Assembly (NCBI RefSeq): GCF_000471905.2
Contig: NW_006499617.1
Coordinates: 418,652-482,651 of the forward strand
Source of the DNA: Amborella trichopoda
Taxonomy: Eukaryota > Streptophyta > Magnoliopsida > Amborellales > Amborellaceae
Reading direction: 5' to 3'
DNA: 64,000 nt
Position numbers and translations under genes: made by a program. Below, in pieces: positions 22,625 to 33,247 of this stretch. Positions within the stretch are counted from its first letter, which is position 1. Every line of letters starts with the position of its first letter. The notes beneath the pieces are model-generated. The model saw nothing but the letters and a program-made list of their open reading frames with translations, was not told the DNA's origin and made no database searches.

Positions 22625-23590
22625 ATGTGTCGCTCCTTTGAAACGCGGCTTCGAGATCCTGAAATCGCCGATATTTTGGCGATCAAAACATTCAAGATCC
22701 GCCTCAGCATCCCCGCCGTCCATCTCCCCATCCCCGACACCCTAACACTACTCTACCCGCCGAGAAATCCAGACACCAGGCTTGAGGTCAATAAATCGCC
22801 GATCCGGCCAAAAGACTATGCCTCCGTATCCCTTGCACGTGTGAAATCCCCCGGGAAATCGCTCGATGAAGCTGTTTTCACAAGTAGGGATGAAATGCGT
22901 ATAGGAAGTGGCATGTGTTTCGAGGTGCGTGTGGGAGGAGCGAGACTCGCACGCGCGTGGGTCCTGAGAGCTGGGATGAGGTGGTGGGTCGAGTGCGAAA
23001 CCTTTGAATCAGGTGGGCTCGGGCTATCGAGCATGGAAGTGTGGATGTTGGGCCCAAATGCGCTCAGTCTCATGAGCCTGAAGGTCGGCTCGCTAGGTTC
23101 ATTGGGTTCGTGTGGGTGCGATGCTTTGAGCTTAGAAGAAATGGAGTCCTGTGCTTGTGATGCACCGAACCAAGAACCGGATTTGAGTGGGCTTGGGTTG
23201 TATAGCCAAGAGGTGGGTTCGAGGAGGAAAAAGGGCATGAGGAGGCGGCATGCCGTGTGGCTCGACGATATACCTGAGGACTCGGAGGTTGGATTCGCAC
23301 ATGCCAACAACTATCTGGGTTTGGCCCATGTGGATTCGAACTCGTTTTGGGATTCGGTGCGCACTGGGGAGTATGGGAACATTACCGGTAAGGAGGACTG
23401 CGGCGAGTCCACACGTGCATCCGGTTTGATTGGGGAGTGGGTCGAATTGGCACGTGCGGAGATTTATGGGGAGAGTGAGCGGGTGGGGAAGTGGGTAGAT
23501 ATTGCGTTCGTTGTGGGGGCGGCCATGTGCTTGGGGGTTGGCTTCTTGGTTTCTTCCGCTTCTTACAAGCGATTGTTTAGATTCGTGTAG
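22625..23590 (+). CDS. Intronless plant gene, unknown function, C-terminal membrane helix
   Basis: A 321-codon uninterrupted frame, far longer and more GC-rich than anything else in the low-repeat half of the window. The N-terminal part (residues about 1-130) looks like a folded domain: MCRSFETRLRDPEIADILAI, then IRLSIPAVHLPIPDTLTLLY, and GSGMCFEVRVGGARLARAW near residues 98-115. The middle (about 130-210) is Ser/Gly/Leu-rich and probably flexible. About 225-290 holds acidic patches and GLIGEWVELARAEIYGESE. The end carries one hydrophobic helix, VDIAFVVGAAMCLGVGFLV, followed by the basic tail YKRLFRFV, so it is probably a tail-anchored membrane protein. I do not recognise the family and assign no function. 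The start is the first ATG of the frame after an in-context AAAAT. Codon use and GC content set it apart from the surrounding transposon-rich DNA, as expected for a functional host gene. Confidence 0.8.
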   Translation: MCRSFETRLRDPEIADILAIKTFKIRLSIPAVHLPIPDTLTLLYPPRNPDTRLEVNKSPIRPKDYASVSLARVKSPGKSLDEAVFTSRDEMRIGSGMCFEVRVGGARLARAWVLRAGMRWWVECETFESGGLGLSSMEVWMLGPNALSLMSLKVGSLGSLGSCGCDALSLEEMESCACDAPNQEPDLSGLGLYSQEVGSRRKKGMRRRHAVWLDDIPEDSEVGFAHANNYLGLAHVDSNSFWDSVRTGEYGNITGKEDCGESTRASGLIGEWVELARAEIYGESERVGKWVDIAFVVGAAMCLGVGFLVSSASYKRLFRFV

Positions 23591-23661
23591 TCTCTCTCCA
23601 GTCTAAACAATAAAAAAAAAAACGTTTGTTTAGACTCGTCTAGTCTCTCTCCAGTCTAAAC
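23575..23661. repeat. Duplicated 34-bp hairpin spanning the stop codon
   Basis: Two copies, 23575-23608 and 23628-23661, each begin GTTTAGA and end AGTCTAAAC, so each can fold into a short hairpin with a TCTCTCTCC loop. Each copy is followed by an A-rich run. The first copy contains the last codons and the stop (TAG, 23588-23590) of the upstream gene. A partial, inverted third match lies near 23685-23715. It could act in 3' end formation, or be a simple slippage duplication. Confidence 0.75.
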
Positions 23662-24102
23662 AGCAAAAAAAAAAAATACGAGTGAGAGAGTCTGGGAGAG
23701 GTTAGACTCGTTAGTCTATCTCAATGTACATAGAGAGAGAAAATCTAGCTTATATCTTTCTTGTGTTTTTTTTCCTCTGATTTTGTGAATCAATATTTAT
23801 TTTTCACCATAATTTTGTACTCCTTTGGGAATCAGTACTTATTTTTCACCATAACTTTGTACTCATATCGTCAAATTTGTGGTAAAGTCTGAAGAAAACA
23901 AAAGAGAAAAATGATTAAGGCCCAGGGACCAAACTTTTTGATCGTAAACTTTTCTCAAAATGGTGCTTTCCTCTGTTTGACCCAATTTTGTCAATCACTG
24001 TTTTCTCTCCATAGGCCTTTACTAATTACAATTTGAATTATAAATGATAAAGTGTTCTGCGCCAGCTGGTTACAAAAGTACATCCTATGTAGTCCATAAA
24101 TA
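23662..24102. other. 3' flank of the 22625 gene
   Basis: The likely 3' untranslated region and downstream DNA. It has a short internal repeat: TATTTTTCACCATAA(T/C)TTTG at about 23797 and 23841. No other feature is seen. Confidence 0.5.
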
Positions 24103-24363
24103 GGGTGCCGTATATATAAGCCCGATGCTCTAAACCATCAAAATAAAGTGGCACCTTCAAATAGTATCAAGAAGTGTGATTTCAATATTGAAATTCTTTG
24201 TGATAACTTTAAAATATATTTTCATTTTTAATTATAAAATTTAAAGCTTAAAAAATAATATAGATTAAGCAAATCTATGAAAATTTGAAAATCTTGAAAA
24301 TTGATAACTTCTTTTGGTGCTAATTTCATTGTTTAGACTCTCACACTTGTATAAACTTTTTCC
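24103..24363. mobile_element. Mutator-like MITE, family A copy 9, internally shortened, with 9-bp target duplication
   Basis: Starts GGGTGCCGTATATATAAGCC and ends ACTTGTATAAACTTTTTCC. The flanking word CCATAAATA is exact at 24094-24102 and 24364-24372. At 261 bp it lacks part of the interior seen in 390-bp copies, including the ATGCATC...CATGAGAAA segment. Confidence 0.87.
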
Positions 24364-24589
24364 CCATAAATATCATACGGACAGTGTCCAAGAAAAAACA
24401 AAGAGTTATGTTTTTAATTTTAAAAGTTAGTATTCTTTTCATAGTCATGATCATCTTGGCCCTAGATGATGAATCTATGAAAAATTTTGATAAAAATCCA
24501 TCTTTAAAATGGATTTTAGAGAGGGGCCGCATATGTACATTTGAGTCGGCCGACTCATAAAAACCCCATCCATTGTAAATTGTTGAGTG

Positions 24590-25882
24590 TGTTATGGTGA
24601 TGGTTGTGGTATTTGTGATGCAATGTTGGTTTTGCGGATTTGAAGCTCAAGGTGCCCCACTGTGGGCGCTAAACTATTTATGCTCTGATCTCCAAGATGA
24701 GATCCCACTGTGGGCGCTAAACTATTTATGCTTTGATCTCCAAGATGAGATCCGCTCAAATCTTAACAAAAATTTAGTTACTTTTGAAAAACTGGAAAGA
24801 GTGGGGTCGCTTGAATTTCCAGCTCTGAAAAATCCCAAATCTATACAGATCTGGTCTTTTTTTGAGTCCACTGACAGCGTTAGTTCCAAATCCGTATTTT
24901 GACTAAAAAACCACTTCTAAATTTAATTAAATATAATGATGAATTAATTTTCAGAAAAATAAAATAAAGCAGAAAATTAAATGAAGAAATACAAACTAAA
25001 GTGATACTTACCTCTAGGGACCCGAAACCCGGAGTTTCGGGCTTGGATTGGGCTACTCTTCCGATTTGTGCAACCATCTAATTTTTTTTATGCATTTGCT
25101 TGCTGGAATTGGTAGATTTAAGGTTATTTTAACCTAGATCTAAGGTTTCTAAGGCCGAGATAAAAACTGAGAATTTTAGGTAGGGTCTACCTAAGCTTTT
25201 TTTAGGATTGGAGAAGAATTTATCGTAGTTTTCTAAGGATTTAGGGATATCTGAATTCTGAGATTTTCTCTGATTTTTTGGGATTTTTTTTTATTTTTTA
25301 GGAATTTTCTAAAGGTTTTTTCTACTTTTGGGTATTTTTGGACAATTTTTCTAATTTCGAGAATTTCTAAGGGATTTCTTTCTTTTTTTTGGTCTCATTT
25401 TCGTCATCTTTTTGGGTTACGGGGAAGGGGTATTTATAAGATTCAATTGATGATTTTTTTCGATTTTTTTGAAATTTTTTCGGAATTTTTTGGATTTATC
25501 TTAAAGTTTTAGCTTTATCTAATTAAAAAAAAACGCATGTACTGCATCATAAAATGCGTTGACTACGTCATCAGATTGCGTCTGTGTCATCAAGCCTCGT
25601 ATGAGCCTTCCGGGCCACATTACAGCTCCGCTCGTGGCTCGATACTTGGGTCTCACAAGGACTAAATTGTCATTTGTTATATTATTTTATCCGTAAGTTC
25701 ATCTTTGGACAGTTGGAAAGATATCGGGCTCTATTTCTAGTTGGGATAGGATCTGGGCAATTTTGAAGTAATTATATTGGGTCTAGGTTACCTAAGGTTT
25801 ATTAAGATTTGTATGGTGGTTTTTTGTTCAGAATCGAGGTTTTTAAGAGTTCTTTTAACCATAATTTCGAGGGAGTGTGTAC
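24590..25882 (-). mobile_element. LTR plus primer-binding site and short leader of a Tat-type gypsy element, minus strand
   Basis: Read on the minus strand, about 25882 to 24723 aligns along its length with the LTRs at 47920-49098 and 59961-61133. Shared words include ATGACAATTTAGTCC, CTGTAATG, GATGATG/GATGATGCAGT, TTAATTAGATAA, GCTAAAACTTTAAGATAAAT and TTGAATCTTATAAATACCCC. Its length, about 1160 bp, also fits. It is followed by the primer-site word GTTTAGCGCCCACAGTGGG and about 130 bp of leader. The internal region is missing. It is more diverged than the two LTRs of the complete element. A broken relic. Confidence 0.8.
24658..24753 (-). repeat. 48-bp duplication of the LTR edge and primer-binding site
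   Basis: Two nearly identical 48-bp units (24658-24705 and 24706-24753). Each contains the primer-site word CACTGTGGGCGCTAAAC and the edge of the LTR, TATTTATGCT(C/T)TGATCTCC. A duplicated LTR/primer-site junction is unusual and may record an error of reverse transcription or a later slippage. Confidence 0.85.
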
Positions 25883-26570
25883 CATTCATTTTAGTTGGAC
25901 GGTGTAGATTTAATACATATTTTTAAGTAGTGCCAAAAAGTGACACGTCTTTTGAGACAACATCAAATCTACATCGTTCAAACAAAATAGATGGCGTAGA
26001 TTAATGCAACCTTATTTCTACAATTAAGGTTGCATCCTTATACACATTTTTTCCTTCAAGTTATTTTTTCTCGTAAATAATCTAATTCTCAAAAACGTCT
26101 TTTTTTTGGGTGAATTAGTGGGGTTTAGAGTCCCCTGGCCATTTTATTTGGAAAAATGTGTAAAAATTACAAGCTCATCAATGTGTAACCCTTTCATAGG
26201 GAAGACCAGCAAACATTACAAGCTCAAAAACATTTTCAAATGCATGATTTTCATAATAACTTCAAGAAAAATCGAATATTTAAAAGTGAAATATCATCAC
26301 ATTTTATTAGTTTCATAACAATTTAAATATGCTTTTAAAATTTATCTCAAGTTTATTCTTCTTTGTTACTATTGTCAAAGTGATAGTGGTTTATTTCGAT
26401 ATTTGATTTCTTATGGATTTCTTAGTTAAACAAAATATATTTTTTTTAACCAGGATTTTTTGGTATTCACTCCTTTTTCCTTTCTTTATTCTTTTATCGC
26501 AACTTGATTGATAGTGACTCATTACATGTATTTATTTAAAAAATGTTGATTTAGATCTAAAATCACATGC
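25883..26570. other. Intergenic DNA, no gene recognised
   Basis: AT-rich. GTGTAGATTTAATACAT (about 25922) and ACATCAAATCTACATCGTTC (about 25960) are imperfect inverted partners, so a small MITE relic may be present. No gene is seen. Confidence 0.45.
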
Positions 26571-27079
26571 AAGCTTTCTATGTTTCCCCTACAGCATAAA
26601 ACTTATATACTTCCCCTTATCCAACAGTCCATATTGAATGGAGGGCTAAGATTGGCCCAATCACAATGTTACGTATCTACACTATTTTATTTTTAATTTT
26701 TTTTTCTATAAACTATTTTGACACCAAATTTTAGTTGTCCAATCCTCTATTATACTCGCTTTAGCGAAAAATATATAAAAAAATATTTTCAATAAAATAA
26801 AATAACCAAAATACATTTGAAAGTTTCAAGGGGTATTTTGATCATTTTATTTTATCGAAAATTTATTTTGAATATTTTTTATAGGTGCATCCCGATAAGA
26901 ACATGGCACATACCAAATTTCATATTCATACAATTTGTATAAAAAAAAGTTAAAAATAAAATACTTTGAGACGTCGAATCTAAGATCAAACGGTGAGTAA
27001 CTCTCTTGATCAAAATTGGACGACTGGATGGTAGGGGAAGCATATATTTTCTATGATGCAGGGGAAGTATAGAAACCTT
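26571..27079. mobile_element. Foldback MITE of about 510 bp
   Basis: The left arm reads TTTCTATGTTTCCCCTAC and then TATACTTCCCCTTATCCA. The inverted right arm reads TTTCTATACTTCCCCTGC and then TATGCTTCCCCTACCATCCA. The centre is AT-rich with the inverted words CCAAAATACATTTG and GTATTTTGATC. No coding capacity. The family is not assignable from the ends alone. Confidence 0.65.
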
Positions 27080-27297
27080 TCCCCTAGAATCACTAATCCA
27101 GATTGGAAAACAATGGGGACACACCCGGTTTGAAGTCAGAAGTGGGAATCGATATGATTTTGATTAGAGCCACCTGGTTTTGTCGAAAAGTTGAGCGAAT
27201 GTGTTAGGGAAGTGATCTAGAACAGATGAATCACCAAATTCCCACCCATTCTTATTTTCTAAATTTTAATACTATTTTTTTAAAATTTAAAATATTT

Positions 27298-27332
<35 letters not shown>

Positions 27333-27616
27333 TTTTTAAATTTTTTTTTTTTGATCGATTCCCATATGGTCCAACAGTTAATTGATCATATCTCCCTATC
27401 TGAGTCTTAAAAACATTTATTACATGTATTGCTCACTATGTGCAAGCCGTGTCTGGAAATTTACCTATCGCAATCGGATATAGAGGGCTAATCTTTTGTA
27501 AGTTGTCCTATTCCTCATCTTGTTAATACTCTGTTTGATGAGTCAAGAAGTAAATCATCGGACGCAAAACATAGGGTTGTCAAATAGGTACAACTGTAAA
27601 TGTTTCTCTCTTTATA
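27080..27616. other. Intergenic DNA with an ATT microsatellite
   Basis: A (TTA)n run lies near 27302-27332. No gene is recognised. Confidence 0.6.
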
Positions 27617-28036
27617 GGGTGTGGCTTGTATAAGGCGTCCACCTTAAACAATTCAATTAATGTGCACCTCCAAAGCTCATCAAAAGATGTAAATTCAATA
27701 AATGTGCACCTCCAAAGCTCATCAAAAGATGTAAATTTTTTTCATGATGACCTAAAAAACTACTTCACAGCTAATTATGAAATTTAAAACTCAAGAAATA
27801 ATACAAATCAAGTAGATCTATAAACACATGAAAATCTCGAGAATGGACGGTGTAGATAATGTACCACAAGATATACCATTTTTTATACTTTAGAATCTTG
27901 TTTTCTTCACAAGTGTATATATCAAGGTCGAGATGATCAATTACAGGGTTTTCACCTTCAAAAGAACTGATCGACTTTTTAGATGGGCCTTTTTTCTACT
28001 ATTAAGGTTGCAACTTTATGTAAACTTTTTTCACCT
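27617..28036. mobile_element. Mutator-like MITE, family A copy 10, with an internal 54-bp duplication
   Basis: Starts GGGTGTGGCTTGTATAAGG and ends ATGTAAACTTTTTTCACC. The segment TGCACCTCCAAAGCTCATCA plus AAAGATGTAAATT occurs twice (about 27660 and 27704), an internal duplication not found in other copies. Confidence 0.7.
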
Positions 28037-28041
28037 CTTTG

Positions 28042-28290
28042 GGGTGTGGTTTGTATAAGGTTGATGCCCTAAACAATCAATATAAGGTGTATCTCAAAAT
28101 AGTACCGAAATTGATTTTCAGTAGTAAAAATCTTTATGATGGTTTGAAAATTTATTTTCATCTCTAATTATAAAATTTAAAGCTTCATAAATAGTGTTGA
28201 TCAAGCACATCTATAAACACTTGAAAATATCAAAAATTGATTGCCTAGATAATGCATTTCAAGATGTACTATTTTCCAGACTTGATATGT
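28042..28290. mobile_element. Mutator-like MITE, family A copy 11, truncated
   Basis: Starts GGTGTGGTTTGTATAAGGTT six bases after the previous copy, in the same orientation, and carries the first half of the family interior. It then stops near a poly-T run. The right end is missing. Confidence 0.65.
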
Positions 28291-28887
28291 TTTTTTTTTA
28301 AAAAAATATCCCTTTACTCCCTATTTTTAACTTCTATATCTCATGATACTCAAGAATTGAAAGTATTAATTTCGGCAAAATGTGTCCATCTTTTCTATCT
28401 TACAACCCCGTGGATCCCTTTGACCACAAATCTTTGACCTAAAGAATTGAAAAAATGACAACCTATCATTCTTCTCTGTTAACGTGACTATTTCAAACCA
28501 CCCTCTCTCTCTCATCACCATCTCTCTCTCGCAAAATTTTCTTTCTTTCTCTACTAAACAGTGTTGCAGAAATTCCCTCTCTCCATCCTCTCTCTCTCTC
28601 AAAAACCCACAGATTTGAAGCCCCTATTGTCCTGTTGCATCCCTAACCTACCGATCTAAATACCCCACAGAGCTCTGTATCTTTCTCTACCTCGTCTCTC
28701 TCTTCCCTCCTCCTTCCTGCAACTAAAAACCTCACAGAGTCCCTGGCCATTGTGGATGCAACCCATGAACTCATTTGTTCAAGAAACTTCTCTTTTACCC
28801 AACAAGTTACTTAAACTTTAACATACATAAAGCTCTTCAACTTCCTATTCATAGTTCTCAAAAAAGAAAACAAAAATTTATAGGATT
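28291..28887 (+). promoter_or_regulatory. CT-rich leader-like DNA upstream of the dead PPR gene
   Basis: Long CTCTCTCT stretches between 28500 and 28710, as in plant 5' leaders and core promoters, precede the first PPR-like codons. A similar CT-rich stretch occurs at 37620-37870 without a following gene. Confidence 0.35.
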
Positions 28888-29156
28888 TGAGATCGTTAGA
28901 TTCATTGCTAAAAAACACCCATTTATTTGATTATGAAACTTTAGTTCTAGTAGTCCATCTACTTTGTCAGATTAATCAATTAGTGAGCACAAAGAAAGTC
29001 TTGAGCCAATTGAAAAAAAACCCAAACATTTTTGGGTTTTGTTCTTGTACAGTATTGTAATTCACTGTATTGTAAGGGATGGTAGAATTAAAGACATTGA
29101 ATGTACTTTTGAGGAGATTATAGGAAATGGGTCTTTGGAAATATAAATGTTTCAAC

Positions 29157-30789
29157 CAATGGTTTAAAAAATGGATCGGTGGCCCGGATCGGGCACCCCA
29201 AAAATCCATCCGGATAGGTGGATCGACGATCCGTATCGGGAATCGGTCGGATTAAGCTGTAAAAAAATATAAAAAAATTATTAAAATTAATTATAAATGT
29301 TGTTTTTTAGGAATCCAATAAGAAATCGTGGTACTATATTATTAACTTTCATTTTTTTCATCAATATGTGAATATTGAAATATTTTTTCTCTGTATGAAC
29401 TTATTTTAACCATTAAATTACATCATACAAAATAAAAATCATAGAATTATCATGACTGAAGTATATAATCATACATGTACTACAATAAAGAATGTACTAC
29501 AATAAAGAATGATTTTTTTATAAGAGCATTTTAGTTTTTTTGACAAAAACCTTTTATTTTTTTACAAGAAATATTTGTCGTATTTTTTTTTGTTTTTAGC
29601 AAGAACCTTTTTTTTGACAAAAAATACTTGTTGTATTAAATTTTTTTTTATAAGAACTTTTTTTTTTAGACAAAAACTTTTTATTACTTTTTATTTTTTG
29701 ACAAAAAAAAGAAATTTGACAAGAAAAATAATTTATAAGAACCTTTCATTTTTTTTTATAAGAAACTTTTTTTTTTATTGATAAGAAAAAAATTTGACAA
29801 AAAGCAAAATTGATAAAAAAACCTTTCATTTTTTTGATAAGAAAAAAATATGACAAAAAGCGAAATTGATAAAAAACCTTTCATTTTTTCCTTATGACAA
29901 AAATACTTGTTGTATTATTATTTTTTTTATAAGAACTTTTTTTTTTTTGACAAACTTTTTATTACTTTTTTTTTTTTGACATTTTTTTTTATTTTTTTGA
30001 CAAAAAAAGAAATTTGACAAGAAAAATAATTGATAAGAACCTTTCATTTTTTTTTTATAAGAACATTTTTATTTTATTGATAAGAAAAAAATTTGACAAA
30101 ATTCGAAATTGATAAAAAAGCCTTTCATTTTTTTGATAATAAAAAAATTTGACAAAAAGCGAAATTGATAAGAAAACCTTTCATTTTTTTTATAAGAAAA
30201 AAATTTGACCTCAAAAAAATAAAATTGACCAGAAGAATATTTATAAGAAAAAAATTTGACCTCAAAAATATAAAATTGACAAGAAAAATAGTTGATAGAA
30301 GAACCCCCTTTCGTCCCAAAGAGAATGGAACCCACGCCCTCCACATGCAAAAAGTAAGCCACATTCTACTTAGTAGAATTAAAAGCGCAAATAAAATATA
30401 TAATATATTAATGTTTCAAGTTAATACCTTAATATTATCCCACATCGAAGAGGTAGAAGGAAGTTGTTGTGAATAAACACTTCTTTGTAATTAACGATGA
30501 TAACGCGTGCGAAGTGAAGTGAGTCACGTGACGAGGGGTGTGGACCTTAAAGTACATGTACTTTTTAAAATTTACAAAAATACCCATTGAAATTTTTTTA
30601 CAAAAATGCCCATTGAAGAATCGGTTGGCCATGACGTCATGAATCAAAGAATCGGAAATCGCCATGGAATCACCGGTTCTTCTTTAGAACCGGGTGATTT
30701 TCGATATTTTACTGGAACCGGATCAGGTTTGCCGGTTCTCGAGTCGAATCGGAAGAGTCCGGTTCGACTCGCCGACTTTTGAATCACTG
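29157..30789. mobile_element. 1.6-kb non-autonomous hAT element inside the PPR pseudogene, 8-bp target duplication
   Basis: Starts CAATGGTTTAAAAAATGG and ends, inverted, CAGTGATTCAAAAGTCGG. The 8-bp word GTTTCAAC flanks it at 29149-29156 and 30790-30797. The outer 100-170 bp on both sides are GC-rich (GGATCGG, ACCGGTT, CCGGTTCGACTCG). The core is extremely A/T-rich. No transposase frame is found. Removing it and one duplication copy joins PPR codons on both sides, so it landed in the gene or its pseudogene. Confidence 0.85.
29510..30300. repeat. Low-complexity tandem array in the hAT core
   Basis: Units of roughly 50-60 bp such as CCTTTCATTTTTTTGATAAG, then AAAAAATTTGACAAAAAGCG, repeat with variation, interleaved with TTTTTTGACAAAAA blocks. 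Open frames here are artefacts of the repeat. Confidence 0.75.
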
Positions 30790-31430
30790 GTTTCAACATT
30801 TATCAACTATCTCTGTAAATTGGGAGAAGCCATGGAGGCCGAAAATGTCCATAAGCGAGTTTTAATGGAGAATGCAATTTTGGAATATCAAAGTTATTTG
30901 GCTTTACTTGGAGGTCTTTGTCAGAAAAATGAGGCCTTTTTAGCTGGAGTGGTCCTTCGAGGCAAAATGGCTTCCAACCAGATTATATCACATATCTATT
31001 GTTGTTCTAGTGTTTTTGTAGAATGGGTCTCGTGTATGAGGCCAATATAATTCTTAGAAGTATGATTATGAAATATTACATTCTTGATATATGTGTAAAT
31101 GGGAGCTTCATTCATGGGCTATGCAAATCAGGAAAGCTTAAAGAAGGTGGTAATTGGTGCAATATCCCACGTGAGGCCTAACGTGAGCCCTGGTCGAAGA
31201 ACCATTTTCTAATTAAATGTTAGCAGTGCCATCCTTGAGATTATGGCTTATGAGGCCTATGGCAAGTCCCTCTGCAATGTCGGTCTGTTAGAAGAGGCTG
31301 GTAGCACTGATGAGTAAGAAAAATGTGCCTGAAACTTGTGTTTATGGTTCCTTCATTAGAGGGCTTTGTCGTGCTGGTAGGGTCTCTAAGGCCAAGAAAT
31401 TATTTAACACCATGAAAGCTACGTGGATGT

Positions 31431-33247
31431 TCTCAAACGTGTCCTCCCTCTAGGAGCACATTTGGATAAAATCCAAAGTTCCAACGTCTTTGAGATGAAT
31501 ACTTGTATGTGTGAAAATTGAGATTCATTCTTAATTGGTGCAATATCCCACAAGTTTTTTGTTTACGGCAGCCTGGCCATTTTGATCAACCCTTTGGATC
31601 GGCCCTACTAATTCTTCAAGTCCTTACTACAAATACTTAACCAGAGTGGAAAGCAATGAATGACTTAATCATTTTGTCTAAGACAAGCATTGTATCGTCA
31701 ATGGACATATTTGGCCCTCCCTCTTTCTCCATGGTAAAGAATCATCAAATTTGGGTGCCAATTTCAACAATTATTTTTTTATTTAATAATGATTGTATGT
31801 TTTTCTAGTTATTTGCTCCACTTATCTTTGATATTTTGTTGAAAACCATGTGAAGTTAATATTTTATTTAAAGTAATTATCTCTCTATATAATCTGTCAC
31901 ATGTGATCGGATATTGTTAAAATTGCAAAGTCCTCGTAGGAATAATGAGTTTTGCACAGGTCCCTCCTGTGCACATGGCTTTTGATGGACATATGGGGAA
32001 AGATGATGCTGATCAATTTTGTCCATGGCATTTGATGGAGCTTATGGGAGGTAGCTAGACTTTTGGTTTAGAGGAAGACTTCCAATTGTGAGACGAATTC
32101 TTTCTAGAAGTGGCTTTTTAGGGAGAGAAAGATGGGGTTTTAAATAGAGAGAACCTAGGTTATACAGAGTTTACGAGTTAGTTTTATGTAAAAGATGTAC
32201 AGTTCTTTGTTTTCGTTTTTCTTCTTTTCTGTTATGTTCTCTAAAGAGAAATGATGATGTAGCTGCTTGCATTATCCTTACTTTTAAGGGAAAGATAAAG
32301 TTTTGCACCTTGTTTCTTGGAAATGTGCTATTGAATGGAAAAAACAAGGCTCTTTCTCCCTAGACTTGTTTCTTGAGAATATACCTGCTTGCAAAGTGTG
32401 AGATTTGATAAGACTCTCTCTCTCTACTCGCTCTATCACACACACAATATATTTGCTTGCAAAGTGTGAGATTTGATAAGAAGATGTAGTTTGCATTTTG
32501 GTTTTCTCATGATGGTATTGTTGCTTGCATTTTATATATTTGAATTAACAGATGCTTGAGTCACAATATACCTACTACCAGAGTCATTGTTCTCTCATTA
32601 TTTTCCTTCTCAATGAGAGAGAGAGAGAATAGCCACGTGAGTCAATTCATGCAATTGAAGCTAACCAAGTGATGGCCTGAATGCATACATTCATATATTT
32701 GAAGTGCTTACTAGCATTGTTTCAAAAAATAAAATTGCCCACTGAGAGTGCTTGACATTGCCATTGTCAAGTGGAATGGATCAATGGATAAAGCAAAACA
32801 AATTGATCAAGGATTTCTTTCACAATTTAGCCATTAATTGAAATGCAACTGTAATGCCGAAACAATATGAAGTCTATAAGGAAAGTACAATATTGAGATT
32901 AATTTGTCCTCCTCAATAAAAACCAAATTGAAATAAAAATGAAGTCATTGTGTCCAAATGATCACATAACCAAATGCCTTTGCTTTAATTTTCCATAGCC
33001 AATGGCCTTTGTTTCTGATGACCGAGAGTTATTTTGTTAGCACAATAACCTGCAAACCGTGAACTCAAATCAGGCACAAAACAACATATAAATTAGACTA
33101 AAAGAAGCACGTGCCCGATGAACCCAAAATCAGCTTAGATGTTCGTAAACTGAAATAAGAATATTGTCGATGTGCAAAAAGAAGTTGCACATCAGACCAG
33201 TATGCCATCCAAGTTCTTTAAAACCTGCATGTGTCATGGAGGTAGAG
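31431..33247. other. Intergenic DNA, no gene recognised
   Basis: The word AATTGGTGCAATATCCCAC occurs at about 31150 (inside the PPR relic) and again at about 31536. TTGCTTGCAAAGTGTGAGAT plus TTGATAAGA occurs twice, about 65 bp apart, near 32387 and 32452. No coding frame is convincing. Confidence 0.5.

Larger units (their letters stand above)
28888..31430 (+). pseudogene. Pentatricopeptide repeat (PPR) pseudogene, split by an hAT element
   Basis: PPR proteins are organelle RNA-binding proteins built of ~35-residue helical repeats. Here an open block from 28888 reads THLFDYETLVLVVHLLCQIN and KKVLSQLKKNPNIFGFCSC. Next comes RDGRIKDIECTFEEIIGNG in another frame up to the hAT insertion (29157). 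After the insertion STFINYLCKLGEAMEAENV and YQSYLALLGGLCQKNEAFLA follow, then GSFIHGLCKSGKLKEGG near 31100 and YGSFIRGLCRAGRVSKAKKL near 31340. These are P-class PPR motifs. The gene is dead: there are frame changes near 29065 and just before the insertion, a stop at 31048, further frame changes after it, and a non-repeat stretch at 31150-31290. I cannot identify the orthologue. Confidence 0.75.

Noticed and set aside
22391-23329. Several minus-strand frames opposite the 22625 gene (up to 164 codons)
   Set aside because: They are mirror frames of a GC-rich coding sequence. The plus-strand frame has the better structure, with a terminal membrane helix and a coherent N-terminal domain.
29575-30362. 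Phe/Lys-rich frames on both strands
   Set aside because: They are translations of the poly-A/T tandem core of the hAT element.
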